From contig JACNJL010000038.1 in assembly GCA_014382585.1 (NCBI GenBank), positions 83,726 through 147,725 on the forward strand: DNA of 64,000 nucleotides, written 5' to 3'. The stretch is from Limisphaerales bacterium. Its GTDB lineage: Bacteria; Verrucomicrobiota; Verrucomicrobiia; Limisphaerales; UBA1100. Shown here piece by piece: positions 19,004 to 27,940 of the stretch. The notes below the pieces were generated by a model. The model had not been told where the DNA came from. It saw only the letters and a list, made by a program, of their open reading frames with translations, and searched no databases. Every line of letters begins with the position of its first letter. The stretch's first letter is position 1. Both the position numbers and the translations under genes were made by a program.

Positions 19004-19051
19004 GTAGCCCGTGCCGGTGGCACGGGCCCCCGGCCCACCGGGCCGGGCTAC
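19004..19051. repeat. REP-like palindromic element (family A, copy 1)
   Basis: GTAG, hairpin 1 CCCGTGCC-GGT-GGCACGGG, one C, hairpin 2 CCCGGCCC-ACC-GGGCCGGG, then CTAC. Both stems are perfect 8-bp. The outer tetranucleotides pair with each other and the loops GGT and ACC are complementary. The same plan recurs at 43099-43146 and 50361-50407. Confidence 0.85.
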
Positions 19052-19146
19052 AAAAAACCAAAGCGCCAGAACCTCGGGAGGGCGATGGTTTTTGCCAGTT
19101 TGACTCCCTGCACTTTTCCGCTATCCTCCGCGCCCCAATTCAATCA

Positions 19147-20151
19147 ATGAGCAAACGCAAATACAATGTAGCCGTCGTGGGCGTGACCGGTGCCGTGGGG
19201 CAGGCGATGCTGCGCGTACTGGAGGCGCGACGCTTCCCCGTGGACCAACTCGTACCGCTCGCTTCCAAGCGCAGTGCCGGCAAGCGCGTGCGTTTCAACG
19301 GCAAACAAATTACCGTGCGCGAACTCACGCACAATTCGTTTGATGGCGTGGACATCGCACTCTTCAGTGCCGGCGGCGACATCAGCAACAAGTTTGCGCC
19401 CGCGGCCGTAAAAGCCGGCGCGGTGGTGGTGGATAATTCCAGCGCCTTCCGAATGGAAAAAAATGTGCCGCTCGTGGTGCCGGAAATCAATGGCGCGGAT
19501 GTGCCCAAACATCACGGCATCATCGCCAATCCCAACTGCAGCACCATTGTCACGCTGATGGCGTTGCATCCGTTGCACGCGGCGTTTGGCGTGAAGCGGA
19601 TTTTTGCGGCCACCTATCAGGCCGTGTCGGGCAGCGGTGCGCAGGGGATTGTGGAATTGGAATCGCAGGTGAAAGACCTCGCGCGCGGACGCAAAATTTC
19701 AAAATCAGTTTACCCTCACCAAATTGCCTTCAACGCCCTGCCCCACGTGGATGCCTTTCTCCCAAACGGCTACACAAAGGAAGAAATGAAACTCGAAAAT
19801 GAAGGCCGTAAAATTTTGCATCACGCACGGTTCAAAGCCAGCACCACCTGCGTGCGCGTGCCGGTGTACCGCGCGCATTCCATTGCGGTGAACGCGGAGT
19901 TCGACAAACCCGTCACTGTAGCCGCAGCGCGCCGGGTTTTAACCAAAGCCCCGGGACTGGAACTGATCGATGACGTATCCAAAAACATTTACCCGCTGGC
20001 GCTGGAATGTGCTGAAAAAGACAACTGCGCCGTGGGCCGCATCCGCAAAGATTGCGCCATGAAAAACGGCCTGAGTTTTTGGGTCGTTGGGGATCAAATC
20101 CTCAAAGGCGCCGCGCTCAACGCGGTGCAAATTGCGGAGGAACTCGTTTAA
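19147..20151 (+). CDS. asd: Aspartate-semialdehyde dehydrogenase
   Basis: NADPH-dependent conversion of aspartyl phosphate to aspartate semialdehyde, the branch point to lysine, threonine, methionine and diaminopimelate. 334 residues. The nucleotide-binding GVTGAVGQAML is at the N-terminus; the catalytic Cys131 lies in NPNCSTIV; substrate-binding RVPVYRAHSIAV is present. The start gives MSKRKYNVAVVGVTG, the standard N-terminus. Its stop codon overlaps the stop of the convergent 20148 gene. Confidence 0.96.
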   Translation: MSKRKYNVAVVGVTGAVGQAMLRVLEARRFPVDQLVPLASKRSAGKRVRFNGKQITVRELTHNSFDGVDIALFSAGGDISNKFAPAAVKAGAVVVDNSSAFRMEKNVPLVVPEINGADVPKHHGIIANPNCSTIVTLMALHPLHAAFGVKRIFAATYQAVSGSGAQGIVELESQVKDLARGRKISKSVYPHQIAFNALPHVDAFLPNGYTKEEMKLENEGRKILHHARFKASTTCVRVPVYRAHSIAVNAEFDKPVTVAAARRVLTKAPGLELIDDVSKNIYPLALECAEKDNCAVGRIRKDCAMKNGLSFWVVGDQILKGAALNAVQIAEELV

Positions 20152-20912
20152 CGCACCTGCGCTATTGAAGCGGCCCCACCGGATTGGGCTTCCGCTCCAC
20201 CCTTGGAGGAGGATTCAGCGGAACTGCTGGAACTTGAGTTCCCTTTTGAACCCCCTTTAAAACTCCCTTCATTGCCTGTTCCTTCTTTGGCCTTTTTTGT
20301 GCCACGCTCAAAACGCTTATGCGCGTGTGTATTGATGGCCGGGGCTCTGCTGCCCGATGTAAAACGTGCCACGGGTTGGCGCATCCTCAGAGAATAACGC
20401 ATGCTTTGGCCCACGGTGCGGGCGGCGCGAGTGCCAACTATGGCTCCGCGGCGAGCACTGGATACAGCCACTCTTGACTGCCTGCCACGCACGACCGCAT
20501 TGATCGCGCTGCGCGGTTGGGTGTTCACGACCACCTTGGTATTGGTTTTCTGCTGTTGCTTTTTCTGAGTGGTTTGCTGGGTTTGAGTTATCACTTTGGA
20601 TTGAGTCGCGTTACTGGATTTGCCTTGGGTTTTACCCAGACCCGCTTCGCTGGCCCCCACTGAAGTTTTCACAGGATCGTTTTTGGATTTACTGCTCGAC
20701 TGCTGCTTTGAAACCAACGAGCCTGACGTGCCGTTCATCTGGGTGGCGCTCCCACCGGAGGTCACCATTTTGCCACCGGAACTCGAACTGCCGCCCGAAG
20801 ACACCGCTGCGCGGCCCAACTCCACGATGCCAAATACCAACATCGAAAAAACAACGATGCCAATCATCATCGGAGGAAATCTTTCTTCAATAAGCTTTCT
20901 CACTGCGTTCAA
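20148..20912 (-). CDS. Single-helix membrane protein with low-complexity tail
   Basis: 254 residues. One membrane helix near the N-terminus (PMMIGIVVFSMLVFGIVEL) is followed by a long Ser/Gly/Thr/Lys/Gln-rich region that looks disordered (SGGSSSSGGKM, QTQQTTQKKQQQK) and a Ser-rich end. No domain is recognised. Codon usage is like the surroundings and the hydrophobic segment is well formed, so I accept it as coding, but its low complexity makes homology-based naming impossible. Convergent with asd, with overlapping stop codons. Confidence 0.62.
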   Translation of the reverse strand: MNAVRKLIEERFPPMMIGIVVFSMLVFGIVELGRAAVSSGGSSSSGGKMVTSGGSATQMNGTSGSLVSKQQSSSKSKNDPVKTSVGASEAGLGKTQGKSSNATQSKVITQTQQTTQKKQQQKTNTKVVVNTQPRSAINAVVRGRQSRVAVSSARRGAIVGTRAARTVGQSMRYSLRMRQPVARFTSGSRAPAINTHAHKRFERGTKKAKEGTGNEGSFKGGSKGNSSSSSSAESSSKGGAEAQSGGAASIAQVR

Positions 20913-21059
20913 ACTACCTGAATTGGACGGTTTGTAAAGCTTCTGTCCCTATAAAAAGAAGAGATTTTTTGCCAACACACAATTCCAAGGAAAAACACCT
21001 TTTTTTCGACTCATGTAACCTCACCGGCCCGTTATCCGTATTAAAAGCTGGGACACCCT

Positions 21060-21641
21060 ATGAATTTCAGCCTAACCATTTTGCTGCTGCTAATCACCCC
21101 CGCGCCCGCAAAGGTGGCGGATACCGGCTTGGCGCTGCCGGATTTACGCGGGCGCGAGATCACGCCATTGCGTGCGCCGGGCAAAAAAAACAAGCAGCCC
21201 GCCGTGCTTGTGTTCACCACCCCCGATTGTCCGGTGGCCAATAAAATGGTGCCGGAGATTCGGCGCATCGCAAAAGATTTTAATGGGCGCGCACAATTCA
21301 CGCTGGTGTATGTGGATCCTGAGTCCACTCCCAAAACACTCGAGCAACATCAAACTGATTTTGCGTTGGGCAACATCGCCGGCGTGCACGATCGCCAACA
21401 CCGGCTCGTGCGCACGGTAGGTGCCACGGTAACGCCCGAGGTGGTGGTGGTGCTGCCCGATGGCGCCATTGCCTATCGCGGGCGCATCAATAATTTTTAT
21501 GAGGACTTCGGCAAACCACGCCGGGTGATCACCCAACACGACCTGCGCGATGCCCTCACCGCCGTGCTCGCCGGACGGCCCGCACCCAAGCCGCGCGGCG
21601 AATGCATCGGCTGTTTCATTCCCAAACTAAAGCGCCAATAA
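21060..21641 (+). CDS. Exported redoxin (thioredoxin-like) protein
   Basis: 193 residues with a short signal peptide (MNFSLTILLLLITPAPAKVA). The thioredoxin-like core has VLVFTTPDCPVANKMVPE with Cys57 in the first active-site position, but no second CxxC cysteine; then TLVYVDPE and TPEVVVVLPDG, the cis-Pro region. The C-terminus has a CxxC (C182, C185 in GECIGCFIP). Proteins of this type often sit beside cytochrome/PHM-like proteins, as here: the next gene starts one base after this stop. Probable role in extracytoplasmic thiol or copper chemistry. Confidence 0.84.
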   Translation: MNFSLTILLLLITPAPAKVADTGLALPDLRGREITPLRAPGKKNKQPAVLVFTTPDCPVANKMVPEIRRIAKDFNGRAQFTLVYVDPESTPKTLEQHQTDFALGNIAGVHDRQHRLVRTVGATVTPEVVVVLPDGAIAYRGRINNFYEDFGKPRRVITQHDLRDALTAVLAGRPAPKPRGECIGCFIPKLKRQ

Positions 21642-21642
21642 A

Positions 21643-23163
21643 ATGAAAACCACCTTGTTCAAATTGATTGCACTCACCAGCCTCGCCGCATTGCCGGCGC
21701 GGGCGGAAGTGACTTTCACCCAAGACGTCGCGCCGATTATTTTTAATAATTGCACTTCCTGCCATCGGGCCGGCGAGGCGGCGCCGTTTGAGTTGATCAA
21801 CTTCAACGACGTACGCAAACGCGGGCGGTTGATTGCGCGCGTCACCGAAGACCGCGTGATGCCGCCTTGGCACGCGAAGAAAAGTTCATTTGCCTTTCAC
21901 GGCGACCGACGGCTTTCGGACAAACAAATCAAAACCATCAGCCAATGGGTGGAGGCGGGGATGCCCGAAGGCGATGCGGCGCAGTTGCCACCCTTGCCCA
22001 AGTTCACCGCCGGTTGGCAGCTGGGCAAGCCGGATCTCATTGTGAAAATGACCGAACCCTTTTCCGTGCCGGCCGAGGGCCGCGATATTTATCGCAGCTT
22101 CGTCGTGCCGCTGAATTTGCCGAATGATAAATGGCTTAAGGCCGTGGAGTTCCGGCCCGGCGCGCGGGCGGTGGTGCATCACTGTTTGTTTTCGTATGAC
22201 ACCACCGGCGAGGCGCGCCAACTGGATGCCGCGGACCGTCAACCGGGTTTTCGCCGCATGCGCAGGCAGGGGCGCGGTGTGGGCTCGCTGGGCGGCTGGG
22301 CGGTGGGCGGGCAGCCGCGTCCGTTGCCGGCGGATCTTGCGTGGCATCTGCCCAAAACCGCAGACTTGGTTTTGAATATGCACTACCATCCCAGCGGTAA
22401 ACCCGAGATGGACCAATCCACGATCGGATTTTATTTTACGGACAAGCCGCCACGCACGGCGTTCACAGGCGTGCAATTGCCACCGGCATTTGGCGCGCTC
22501 TCGGGCGTCGATATTCCACCCGGCGATAAGGCGTACAAGGTGACCGACAGCTTCACGCTGCCCATCGCGGTGGAGGCCTTTGCCATCAGCGCACACGCGC
22601 ATTATCTCGGCAAACATCTTCAGATGACCGCCACCTTGCCGACCGGTAAACAATTGGATTTGCTGAACATCCCCGACTGGGATTTTTCGTGGCAGGAACA
22701 ATATCAATTTAAAGAATTCATTCAGCTCCCCAAAGGCACGCGATTGGATTCCACGGTGATTTGGGATAATTCCGCCGCCAACCCGAACAATCCCAGCGTG
22801 CCACCGTCGCGCGTGCGATGGGGCGTGGAGAGCGACGACGAAATGGGCTGCCTCACCCTCCTCTGCCGCCCCGCACCGGGCGAGCGTTATGCGACCTTGA
22901 CCTCCGCGTACTTCCGGCACTTCGCCGAGGTGCGCACCCGCACAGCGCGCGAAATGGCCGCACGCGCACAGGGGCCCAACGGCGATCGTATACTCGATGC
23001 GTTCCTGCGCCGCAATGATCGCAACCGCAACGGCAAAATCGATTTGAACGAAGCCCCGCGCTGGTTACAACCGGCGTTTGACCGGGCTGACAAAAATAAA
23101 GATAAAGCGCTCGATGCCGCTGAATTAAAAGCGGCCCGCGATCGTTTAAGAATAAATCAATGA
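21643..23163 (+). CDS. Cytochrome c / PHM-like copper oxygenase / EF-hand fusion
   Basis: 506 residues, exported (MKTTLFKLIALTSLAALPARA). Domains in order: a cytochrome-c-like segment with C37-TSC-H41 (NNCTSCHRAGEAAPFE) and PPWHAKK; a region like copper type II ascorbate-dependent monooxygenases with candidate copper ligands in VVHHCLFSYD, NMHYHPSGK and SAHAHYLGKHL; and C-terminal EF-hand-like loops DRNRNGKIDLNE and DKNKDKALDAAE. The reaction is unknown; family logic suggests oxygen-dependent oxidation with external electrons. It overlaps the next gene by four bases (ATGA). Confidence 0.85.
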   Translation: MKTTLFKLIALTSLAALPARAEVTFTQDVAPIIFNNCTSCHRAGEAAPFELINFNDVRKRGRLIARVTEDRVMPPWHAKKSSFAFHGDRRLSDKQIKTISQWVEAGMPEGDAAQLPPLPKFTAGWQLGKPDLIVKMTEPFSVPAEGRDIYRSFVVPLNLPNDKWLKAVEFRPGARAVVHHCLFSYDTTGEARQLDAADRQPGFRRMRRQGRGVGSLGGWAVGGQPRPLPADLAWHLPKTADLVLNMHYHPSGKPEMDQSTIGFYFTDKPPRTAFTGVQLPPAFGALSGVDIPPGDKAYKVTDSFTLPIAVEAFAISAHAHYLGKHLQMTATLPTGKQLDLLNIPDWDFSWQEQYQFKEFIQLPKGTRLDSTVIWDNSAANPNNPSVPPSRVRWGVESDDEMGCLTLLCRPAPGERYATLTSAYFRHFAEVRTRTAREMAARAQGPNGDRILDAFLRRNDRNRNGKIDLNEAPRWLQPAFDRADKNKDKALDAAELKAARDRLRINQ

Positions 23164-24437
23164 AACAACTCATCGCCATCTTCGCCGCCGCATTGGTGGG
23201 CGGCGCCGCCACGTTTGTCATTACCTCGGGCAACGACACACCCGCGCGTGCCGACCACGAAAACTTCGCGATCCACGACGAAAAACTCGCCGAACTGCGC
23301 CGCGAAAATCAAGCTCTCAAAGCGCGCCGCAACATCCCGGAGATCATCGAAATTGAAGCGCCCCCCGTAACGCCGGAAGCGCCCATAACGGATGCCACGT
23401 TTTATTTGGACAAACTCAAGGAACTCAAACCCGACGACGGCCGCACCAAACGCCGCGCAGTACATTACTTTGAATCGTTGGTGGATTTGGACGACACCGC
23501 GCTGCCGCCCATCGGGGAGTTCCTCGCCGCCAGTCAGGATTTGGAATTTCTAATGCCAGCGGAGCCGCGCCCCGAACCGCGCAATGAAGACGAAGCCCGC
23601 CGCCGCAAATGGCGCGAAGGTGAGGCCGGCCGTTACTTCCGCCCCTTTCCGAAACCGGATAATTCCTTCCCGCCCACGCTAAGGCTTGGCCTTTTGGAAA
23701 CCATCGCCCACATCGGCGGCAACTCCGCCGAGACGTTGCTGCTTAAGGTGCTGGAAAAAACCCTGCGAGGCGTGGAGGTCGCTTACCTCGAAATTGCCCT
23801 GCAGGAAATCGCCCCGGATCAATACCTCGACCGCATCCTCGCCGTCACCCGCGCCATCCTCGCCAATCCGCCCGCGGTGGCCGAGGACGCCGGCGAATTG
23901 GACCGCCGCACCAAGGGTTATCTTTATTCCATTCTCGTGAAACACAACGACCGCATTTTTGTGGATACCGCTAAAGGGTTGCTCATTACCGAGGATGGCT
24001 CGCTCGATGGCTACGCGCTTTCGTACCTGCGCCAAGTGCTCGGCGTGGACGCCATGCCCATTTTGCTTGCGGCCTACAAAGATCCGCGCATCACCAATGA
24101 ATTTCACAAAGCCGCCCTGCGCGATGCCGCCCTGCGCTTCATCGGCACCAGCGCCGAGGCCGATGCCATTTTTCACGAGAGCGTGAAGGAAGGCCTCGCC
24201 AAAGTGAAGAAGGGCGATATGTTTGACTTCAAACGCTACGAGCACATCGCCCAACCACTCGGCGCGTTGATGCGCGATGTGCACGAGCAACCCGTGCACG
24301 TCATCACCGCCCGCCGCAAACTGCTCGGCGATGTGCGCAAACAATCCAGTGACATCCTCCTGCAATTCGGTTTCTCCGCTATGGACAAACGACTCGGCGA
24401 AGAACAAAAACGCAGGCAATCCGGAGACCCCAAATAA
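23160..24437 (+). CDS. Membrane-anchored HEAT-like repeat protein (local family, fused form A)
   Basis: 425 residues: membrane helix (MKQLIAIFAAALVGGAATFV), coiled coil to about residue 56, then RRAVHYFESLVD at 98-109 and a helical repeat domain starting at LRLGLLETIAHIGG (from 174). It is 1 base from the next gene and overlaps the cytochrome/PHM gene, so the three are translationally coupled. Sequence blocks match 24437-25768 over the whole length and match 16395 (N-terminal half) plus 17213 (C-terminal half). The protein probably acts at the outer face of the inner membrane as a binding scaffold; no catalytic motif is seen. Confidence 0.82.
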   Translation: MKQLIAIFAAALVGGAATFVITSGNDTPARADHENFAIHDEKLAELRRENQALKARRNIPEIIEIEAPPVTPEAPITDATFYLDKLKELKPDDGRTKRRAVHYFESLVDLDDTALPPIGEFLAASQDLEFLMPAEPRPEPRNEDEARRRKWREGEAGRYFRPFPKPDNSFPPTLRLGLLETIAHIGGNSAETLLLKVLEKTLRGVEVAYLEIALQEIAPDQYLDRILAVTRAILANPPAVAEDAGELDRRTKGYLYSILVKHNDRIFVDTAKGLLITEDGSLDGYALSYLRQVLGVDAMPILLAAYKDPRITNEFHKAALRDAALRFIGTSAEADAIFHESVKEGLAKVKKGDMFDFKRYEHIAQPLGALMRDVHEQPVHVITARRKLLGDVRKQSSDILLQFGFSAMDKRLGEEQKRRQSGDPK

Positions 24438-25768
24438 TGAAACAAATCATCGCCATCCTCGTCGCCACCTTCGTGGGCGCCGCCGCCACATTCATCCTCA
24501 AATCCCCTGCCGCCACCTCAGCCGGATTTGACGCGGAAAAGGAAAAACTAAAAGAACAAATCGCCCGGCTACGCGGTGAACTCAAAAATACCGATGCCCA
24601 AGGCAACCGCATCACCACGGTTGAAACAGAAAAAGTCATCACCGTCACGGCCCGAATCCAGCCGGAGGAAATTTTGGAGGAACTCAAAACCATGCGCCCC
24701 GGCGATGAGAACCGCCAACAAACGATGCGCCGCGTCATCCATTATATGGTGGGCCTCACCGATGCCGGCGAAGCCGCCTTTCCGGCGATCAAAGCATTTT
24801 TGTTGCAGGAAAATCCCGTGGACATCGAATACGAATCCAACGCCATCGCCTTCGACCGCGAACAAGCCGCCGCCGCCGCTGCCAAGGCCAAAGGCGAGGA
24901 CGCCACGCAAGGCCGCATCAGCGGCTTTGTACGATCGGGCTTTGGCACCTATTTCATGTCTCGCGAACTCCTCAAACAAACCCGCCAACTCGCTCCGCGA
25001 TCATTGCGCCTCGGCCTGTTGGACGTCGTGGCCGACATCGGCGGCAACCCAGCCGAGGCCATTCTCGCCAATGTACTCGCCAAAACCGGCCGAGGCCTTG
25101 AGGTGGCTTACCTCGACGGCTTGCTCGAAAAAATCGCCGGCGATGCCTATCGCGATCAAGTGCTCGAGACCGCCCATTTGCTCCTCAAACATTCCCCCAG
25201 CGGCGATGCCGCCAGCCTTTTCGACGAAACCTCACGCGCCTATCTCTTTGCCCTGTTGGTAAAATACCGCGACGCCACCTTCGTCGACATCGCTAAAACC
25301 CAAATCATCACCGCCGATGGCCGCGTCGATGGCGCCGTCGTCCACTACCTCACCTCCGTCCTCGGCGAAAAAGCCGTTCCGCTTTTGTACGCAAAAATAA
25401 ACGACAAAAGCCTCACCGATAACGGCGACAAAATGGCCCTCGGCGATGCCATCCTCAAACACGTCGGCACCAACGCCGACAGCGACAAATTTTTCGCCGA
25501 AGTCATCACCGACGAAAAACTAGGCACCATTCGTTTCATGGCACTGGGCCACCTTATGGGTGGCGACAACTCCGAGCAAACCCTCCGCAACCGCCAAAAA
25601 CTCATCCAATCCATCCAAGCCGATTCCAAAGACGAAGGCCTCAACCGAATGCTCGAAGGCACAAACAACCGCATCGAAGTCATGCTAGACCCCACCAAAG
25701 CCGGCACCCTAAACACCGGCGGCGGCCCCGCCGGTTTGCTCGAACTCTTCAACCCCGGCAACAAATAA
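24437..25768 (+). CDS. Membrane-anchored HEAT-like repeat protein (local family, fused form B)
   Basis: 443 residues. Its N-terminal helix MKQIIAILVATFVGAAATFI is almost the same as that of the preceding gene. It then has a coiled coil, RRVIHYMVGLTDAGE from about residue 98 and the repeat domain from LRLGLLDVVADIGG (about 190), with GRGLEVAYLDGLLEKIAG aligning to GVEVAYLEIALQEIAP of the neighbour. Start and stop codons of the two genes overlap by one base (TAATG). The pair is a tandem duplication within the operon. Function unknown. Confidence 0.82.
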   Translation: MKQIIAILVATFVGAAATFILKSPAATSAGFDAEKEKLKEQIARLRGELKNTDAQGNRITTVETEKVITVTARIQPEEILEELKTMRPGDENRQQTMRRVIHYMVGLTDAGEAAFPAIKAFLLQENPVDIEYESNAIAFDREQAAAAAAKAKGEDATQGRISGFVRSGFGTYFMSRELLKQTRQLAPRSLRLGLLDVVADIGGNPAEAILANVLAKTGRGLEVAYLDGLLEKIAGDAYRDQVLETAHLLLKHSPSGDAASLFDETSRAYLFALLVKYRDATFVDIAKTQIITADGRVDGAVVHYLTSVLGEKAVPLLYAKINDKSLTDNGDKMALGDAILKHVGTNADSDKFFAEVITDEKLGTIRFMALGHLMGGDNSEQTLRNRQKLIQSIQADSKDEGLNRMLEGTNNRIEVMLDPTKAGTLNTGGGPAGLLELFNPGNK

Positions 25769-25872
25769 CTCGACCAGTAACGCAGATCAAAATCTGCACC
25801 AATTTCGTTTTTGTGATTTGCAGTCGGCAGCGGAATAGCTAAAATATCGGCGTTCACAACATCCTTCATCCA

Positions 25873-26877
25873 ATGAAAAATCTATTTGCACTTCTTTTCG
25901 CATCCACACTGATCGCCTTCCAAATTCAAGCCCAGCTGGATCACATTGTATACGAAGCCAAATCCGGCCCCGGCAACGGGAAACACTTGGTTTTCCTGAC
26001 TGGCGACGAGGAATACCGGGGCGAGGAAGGCCTGCCGATGATGGCTAAGATTCTCAGTCAGCGTCACGGATTCAAGTGTACCGTGCTCTTTTCATTGAAT
26101 GACAAAGGCGAAATTGATCCCAATAATCAGAAAAGCCTTTCTCACCCGGAAGCGTTGGATTCCGCTGATGCCATCATCATGCTGTTGCGTTTCCGCACGT
26201 GGGATGAGGCAACCTACAAGCATTTTGACAATGCCTGCAATCGGGGCGTGCCGATCATCGGCCTACGCACCAGCACCCACGCGTTCCGGGGCAAACTCGG
26301 CGGCTTTGGCAAACGTGTCCTGGGCGAAGGCTGGGTGAGTCACTGGGGCGGTCACAAACGTGAGGCCTGCCGCGGTGTGATTGAACCCTCCGAGAAGAAC
26401 AACCCCATCTTCAATGGCGTCACCGACGTATTTGCTGACTCCGATGTTTACGAAGCCTACCCGGCTCAGGACGCGAAAATCCTCATGCGAGGCTTGGTGC
26501 TGGAAAACATGAAACCCGATTCAAAGCCGTCCACCCGCACGAAGAAGAACCGTAAGCTCAAACAAGAATCCGGCATCAACGATCCCGCCATGCCCGTGGC
26601 TTGGACGCGCAACTATCAGTGGCCGTCGGGTAAAATCAGCAAAATTTTCTGCTCCACCATGGGTGCGGCCACAGATCTGCAAAGCGAAGGGCTGCGCCGG
26701 TTAATCGTCAATGCCGTTTACGCCGGCCTGGAAATAGACGTGCCAAAAAAGGCCAATGTGGACTACGTAGACCCCTATAAGCCACTCTTCTATGGGTTCA
26801 ATAGTTTCCGCCGCGGCATCAAGCCCGCCGATCACGCGCTTGGAAAAATGCTTCCTGCCGGACAACAGAAGAAATAG
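25873..26877 (+). CDS. Exported ThuA-like protein
   Basis: 334 residues with a signal peptide (MKNLFALLFASTLIAFQIQAQ). The body matches the ThuA (trehalose-utilisation) fold, related to class I glutamine amidotransferases: LVFLTGDEEYRGEEGLPMMA, DAIIMLLRFRTWDEA and VPIIGLRTSTHAFRG. A later VAWTRNYQWPSGKISKIFCS and AATDLQSEGLRRLIVNAVY complete it. ThuA proteins are common in Planctomycetota/Verrucomicrobiota secretomes and are linked with sugar utilisation; no substrate can be stated. Monocistronic by position, followed by a bidirectional terminator. Confidence 0.87.
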   Translation: MKNLFALLFASTLIAFQIQAQLDHIVYEAKSGPGNGKHLVFLTGDEEYRGEEGLPMMAKILSQRHGFKCTVLFSLNDKGEIDPNNQKSLSHPEALDSADAIIMLLRFRTWDEATYKHFDNACNRGVPIIGLRTSTHAFRGKLGGFGKRVLGEGWVSHWGGHKREACRGVIEPSEKNNPIFNGVTDVFADSDVYEAYPAQDAKILMRGLVLENMKPDSKPSTRTKKNRKLKQESGINDPAMPVAWTRNYQWPSGKISKIFCSTMGAATDLQSEGLRRLIVNAVYAGLEIDVPKKANVDYVDPYKPLFYGFNSFRRGIKPADHALGKMLPAGQQKK

Positions 26878-26888
26878 TTGAATCTAAA

Positions 26889-26925
26889 AAATAAAACAGG
26901 TTGCCCAGAGCAGCCTTGTTTATTT
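26889..26925. terminator. Bidirectional terminator between ThuA and WD40 genes
   Basis: Imperfect 16-bp stem (AAATAAAACAGGTTGC against GCAGCCTTGTTTATTT) with a short loop. A-rich on the left and T-rich on the right, it can end transcription from both convergent genes. Confidence 0.75.
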
Positions 26926-26930
26926 CTTCT

Positions 26931-27935
26931 TCATTTCTTCTTCGAATCAGCCTTCTTTTCAAGTCTGCAAAGGGACACTTTCTTGTTCCAATGCACCGCT
27001 GCAACTTGGATGCCGTCAGGATGCAGATCCATCCCGCGGGCGGTGTCCTGCATTTTGAATTTGTGAAACGCCTTGTCCTCACCCGCGTTCCAAAATAGCA
27101 AATACCCGCCACTGCTGCCACCGGAGCAGCCCATCATAAATCCATCCGGATGAATTACGTTACGCCAGATGACGCCTTTCACACCGGTGGTGATGTGCTT
27201 CTTCACCACCTTTTGGCTGTCCCAATCAAAGCGCAAAACAATCGGTTCGTGCACTGCGCCCAGCGGATTGCTGCCTTTGTACAGCCCACCGGCAAGCAAC
27301 TGCTTCTGATCCGCCGTGAGCGCGAGGCTGCGCACGCCGCCAAAGTGCACCTGCTGGCCGCTGTTGTAGGTGTGTAAATCTTTGGCATCGAATTTACGTA
27401 CTTCCTTCGCACCGGCCACATCCCACTGGCGGATGTGGCCCATTAAATCCCCGCTGAGCAACTGCTTGCCATCGGGATGAAACATCACCGAATACACATC
27501 CAGCTCGTGCCCCGCCAATTCGGCCACAGGTTTGCCGTCGGCCATGTTCCAGATTTTCACCACCCGATCATTGCCGCCGCTGGCGAGCAACGCGCCGTCC
27601 GGGCTCACGGCGAGAGTGCGAATCCAACCTTTATGCGCGGTGACCTTGCGGATGGGTTCGGGCTTGTCCGTTGCCACCGGCCACCAGATGAGCGTGTCGT
27701 CAAATCCGCTGCTCACCAGCGCATTGCCGTCTTCAGAAAACTCCAACCCGCGCACCCACGAATCGTGCCCCTTGAAAATAGTTTTGCTGCCATCGGCAAG
27801 CTTCCAGCGAATGATGGCGCGATCCTCTGCGGTGGCAAAGAGAAATTGGCCGGAGGGATCGAATCGGCAATTGATCAACGGCGCGGTATGCGCCAGTGAC
27901 TTGGCGAGGTGAACCTGTTTCGCGTCCGCCGCCAT
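26931..27935 (-). CDS. WD40-repeat protein
   Basis: 334 residues made of WD40 repeats forming a probable beta-propeller. Repeat signatures include FKGHDSWVRGLEFSEDG, TAHKGWIRTLAVSPDGALLA, KIWNMADG, LAGHELDVYSVMFHPDG and IRQWDVAG. No signal peptide is seen. It is the last gene of the DUF1549-DUF1501-WD40 operon, five bases behind the DUF1501 gene. This gene set is widespread in Planctomycetota and Verrucomicrobiota; WD40 partners are thought to bind the secreted or membrane members, but the function is not established. Confidence 0.9.
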   Translation of the reverse strand: MAADAKQVHLAKSLAHTAPLINCRFDPSGQFLFATAEDRAIIRWKLADGSKTIFKGHDSWVRGLEFSEDGNALVSSGFDDTLIWWPVATDKPEPIRKVTAHKGWIRTLAVSPDGALLASGGNDRVVKIWNMADGKPVAELAGHELDVYSVMFHPDGKQLLSGDLMGHIRQWDVAGAKEVRKFDAKDLHTYNSGQQVHFGGVRSLALTADQKQLLAGGLYKGSNPLGAVHEPIVLRFDWDSQKVVKKHITTGVKGVIWRNVIHPDGFMMGCSGGSSGGYLLFWNAGEDKAFHKFKMQDTARGMDLHPDGIQVAAVHWNKKVSLCRLEKKADSKKK

Positions 27936-27940
27936 GGCCG

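Noticed and set aside
21886-22920. Minus-strand frame of 344 codons inside the cytochrome/PHM-like gene
   Set aside because: No domain, low-quality composition; the plus-strand protein is complete with three recognisable domains.
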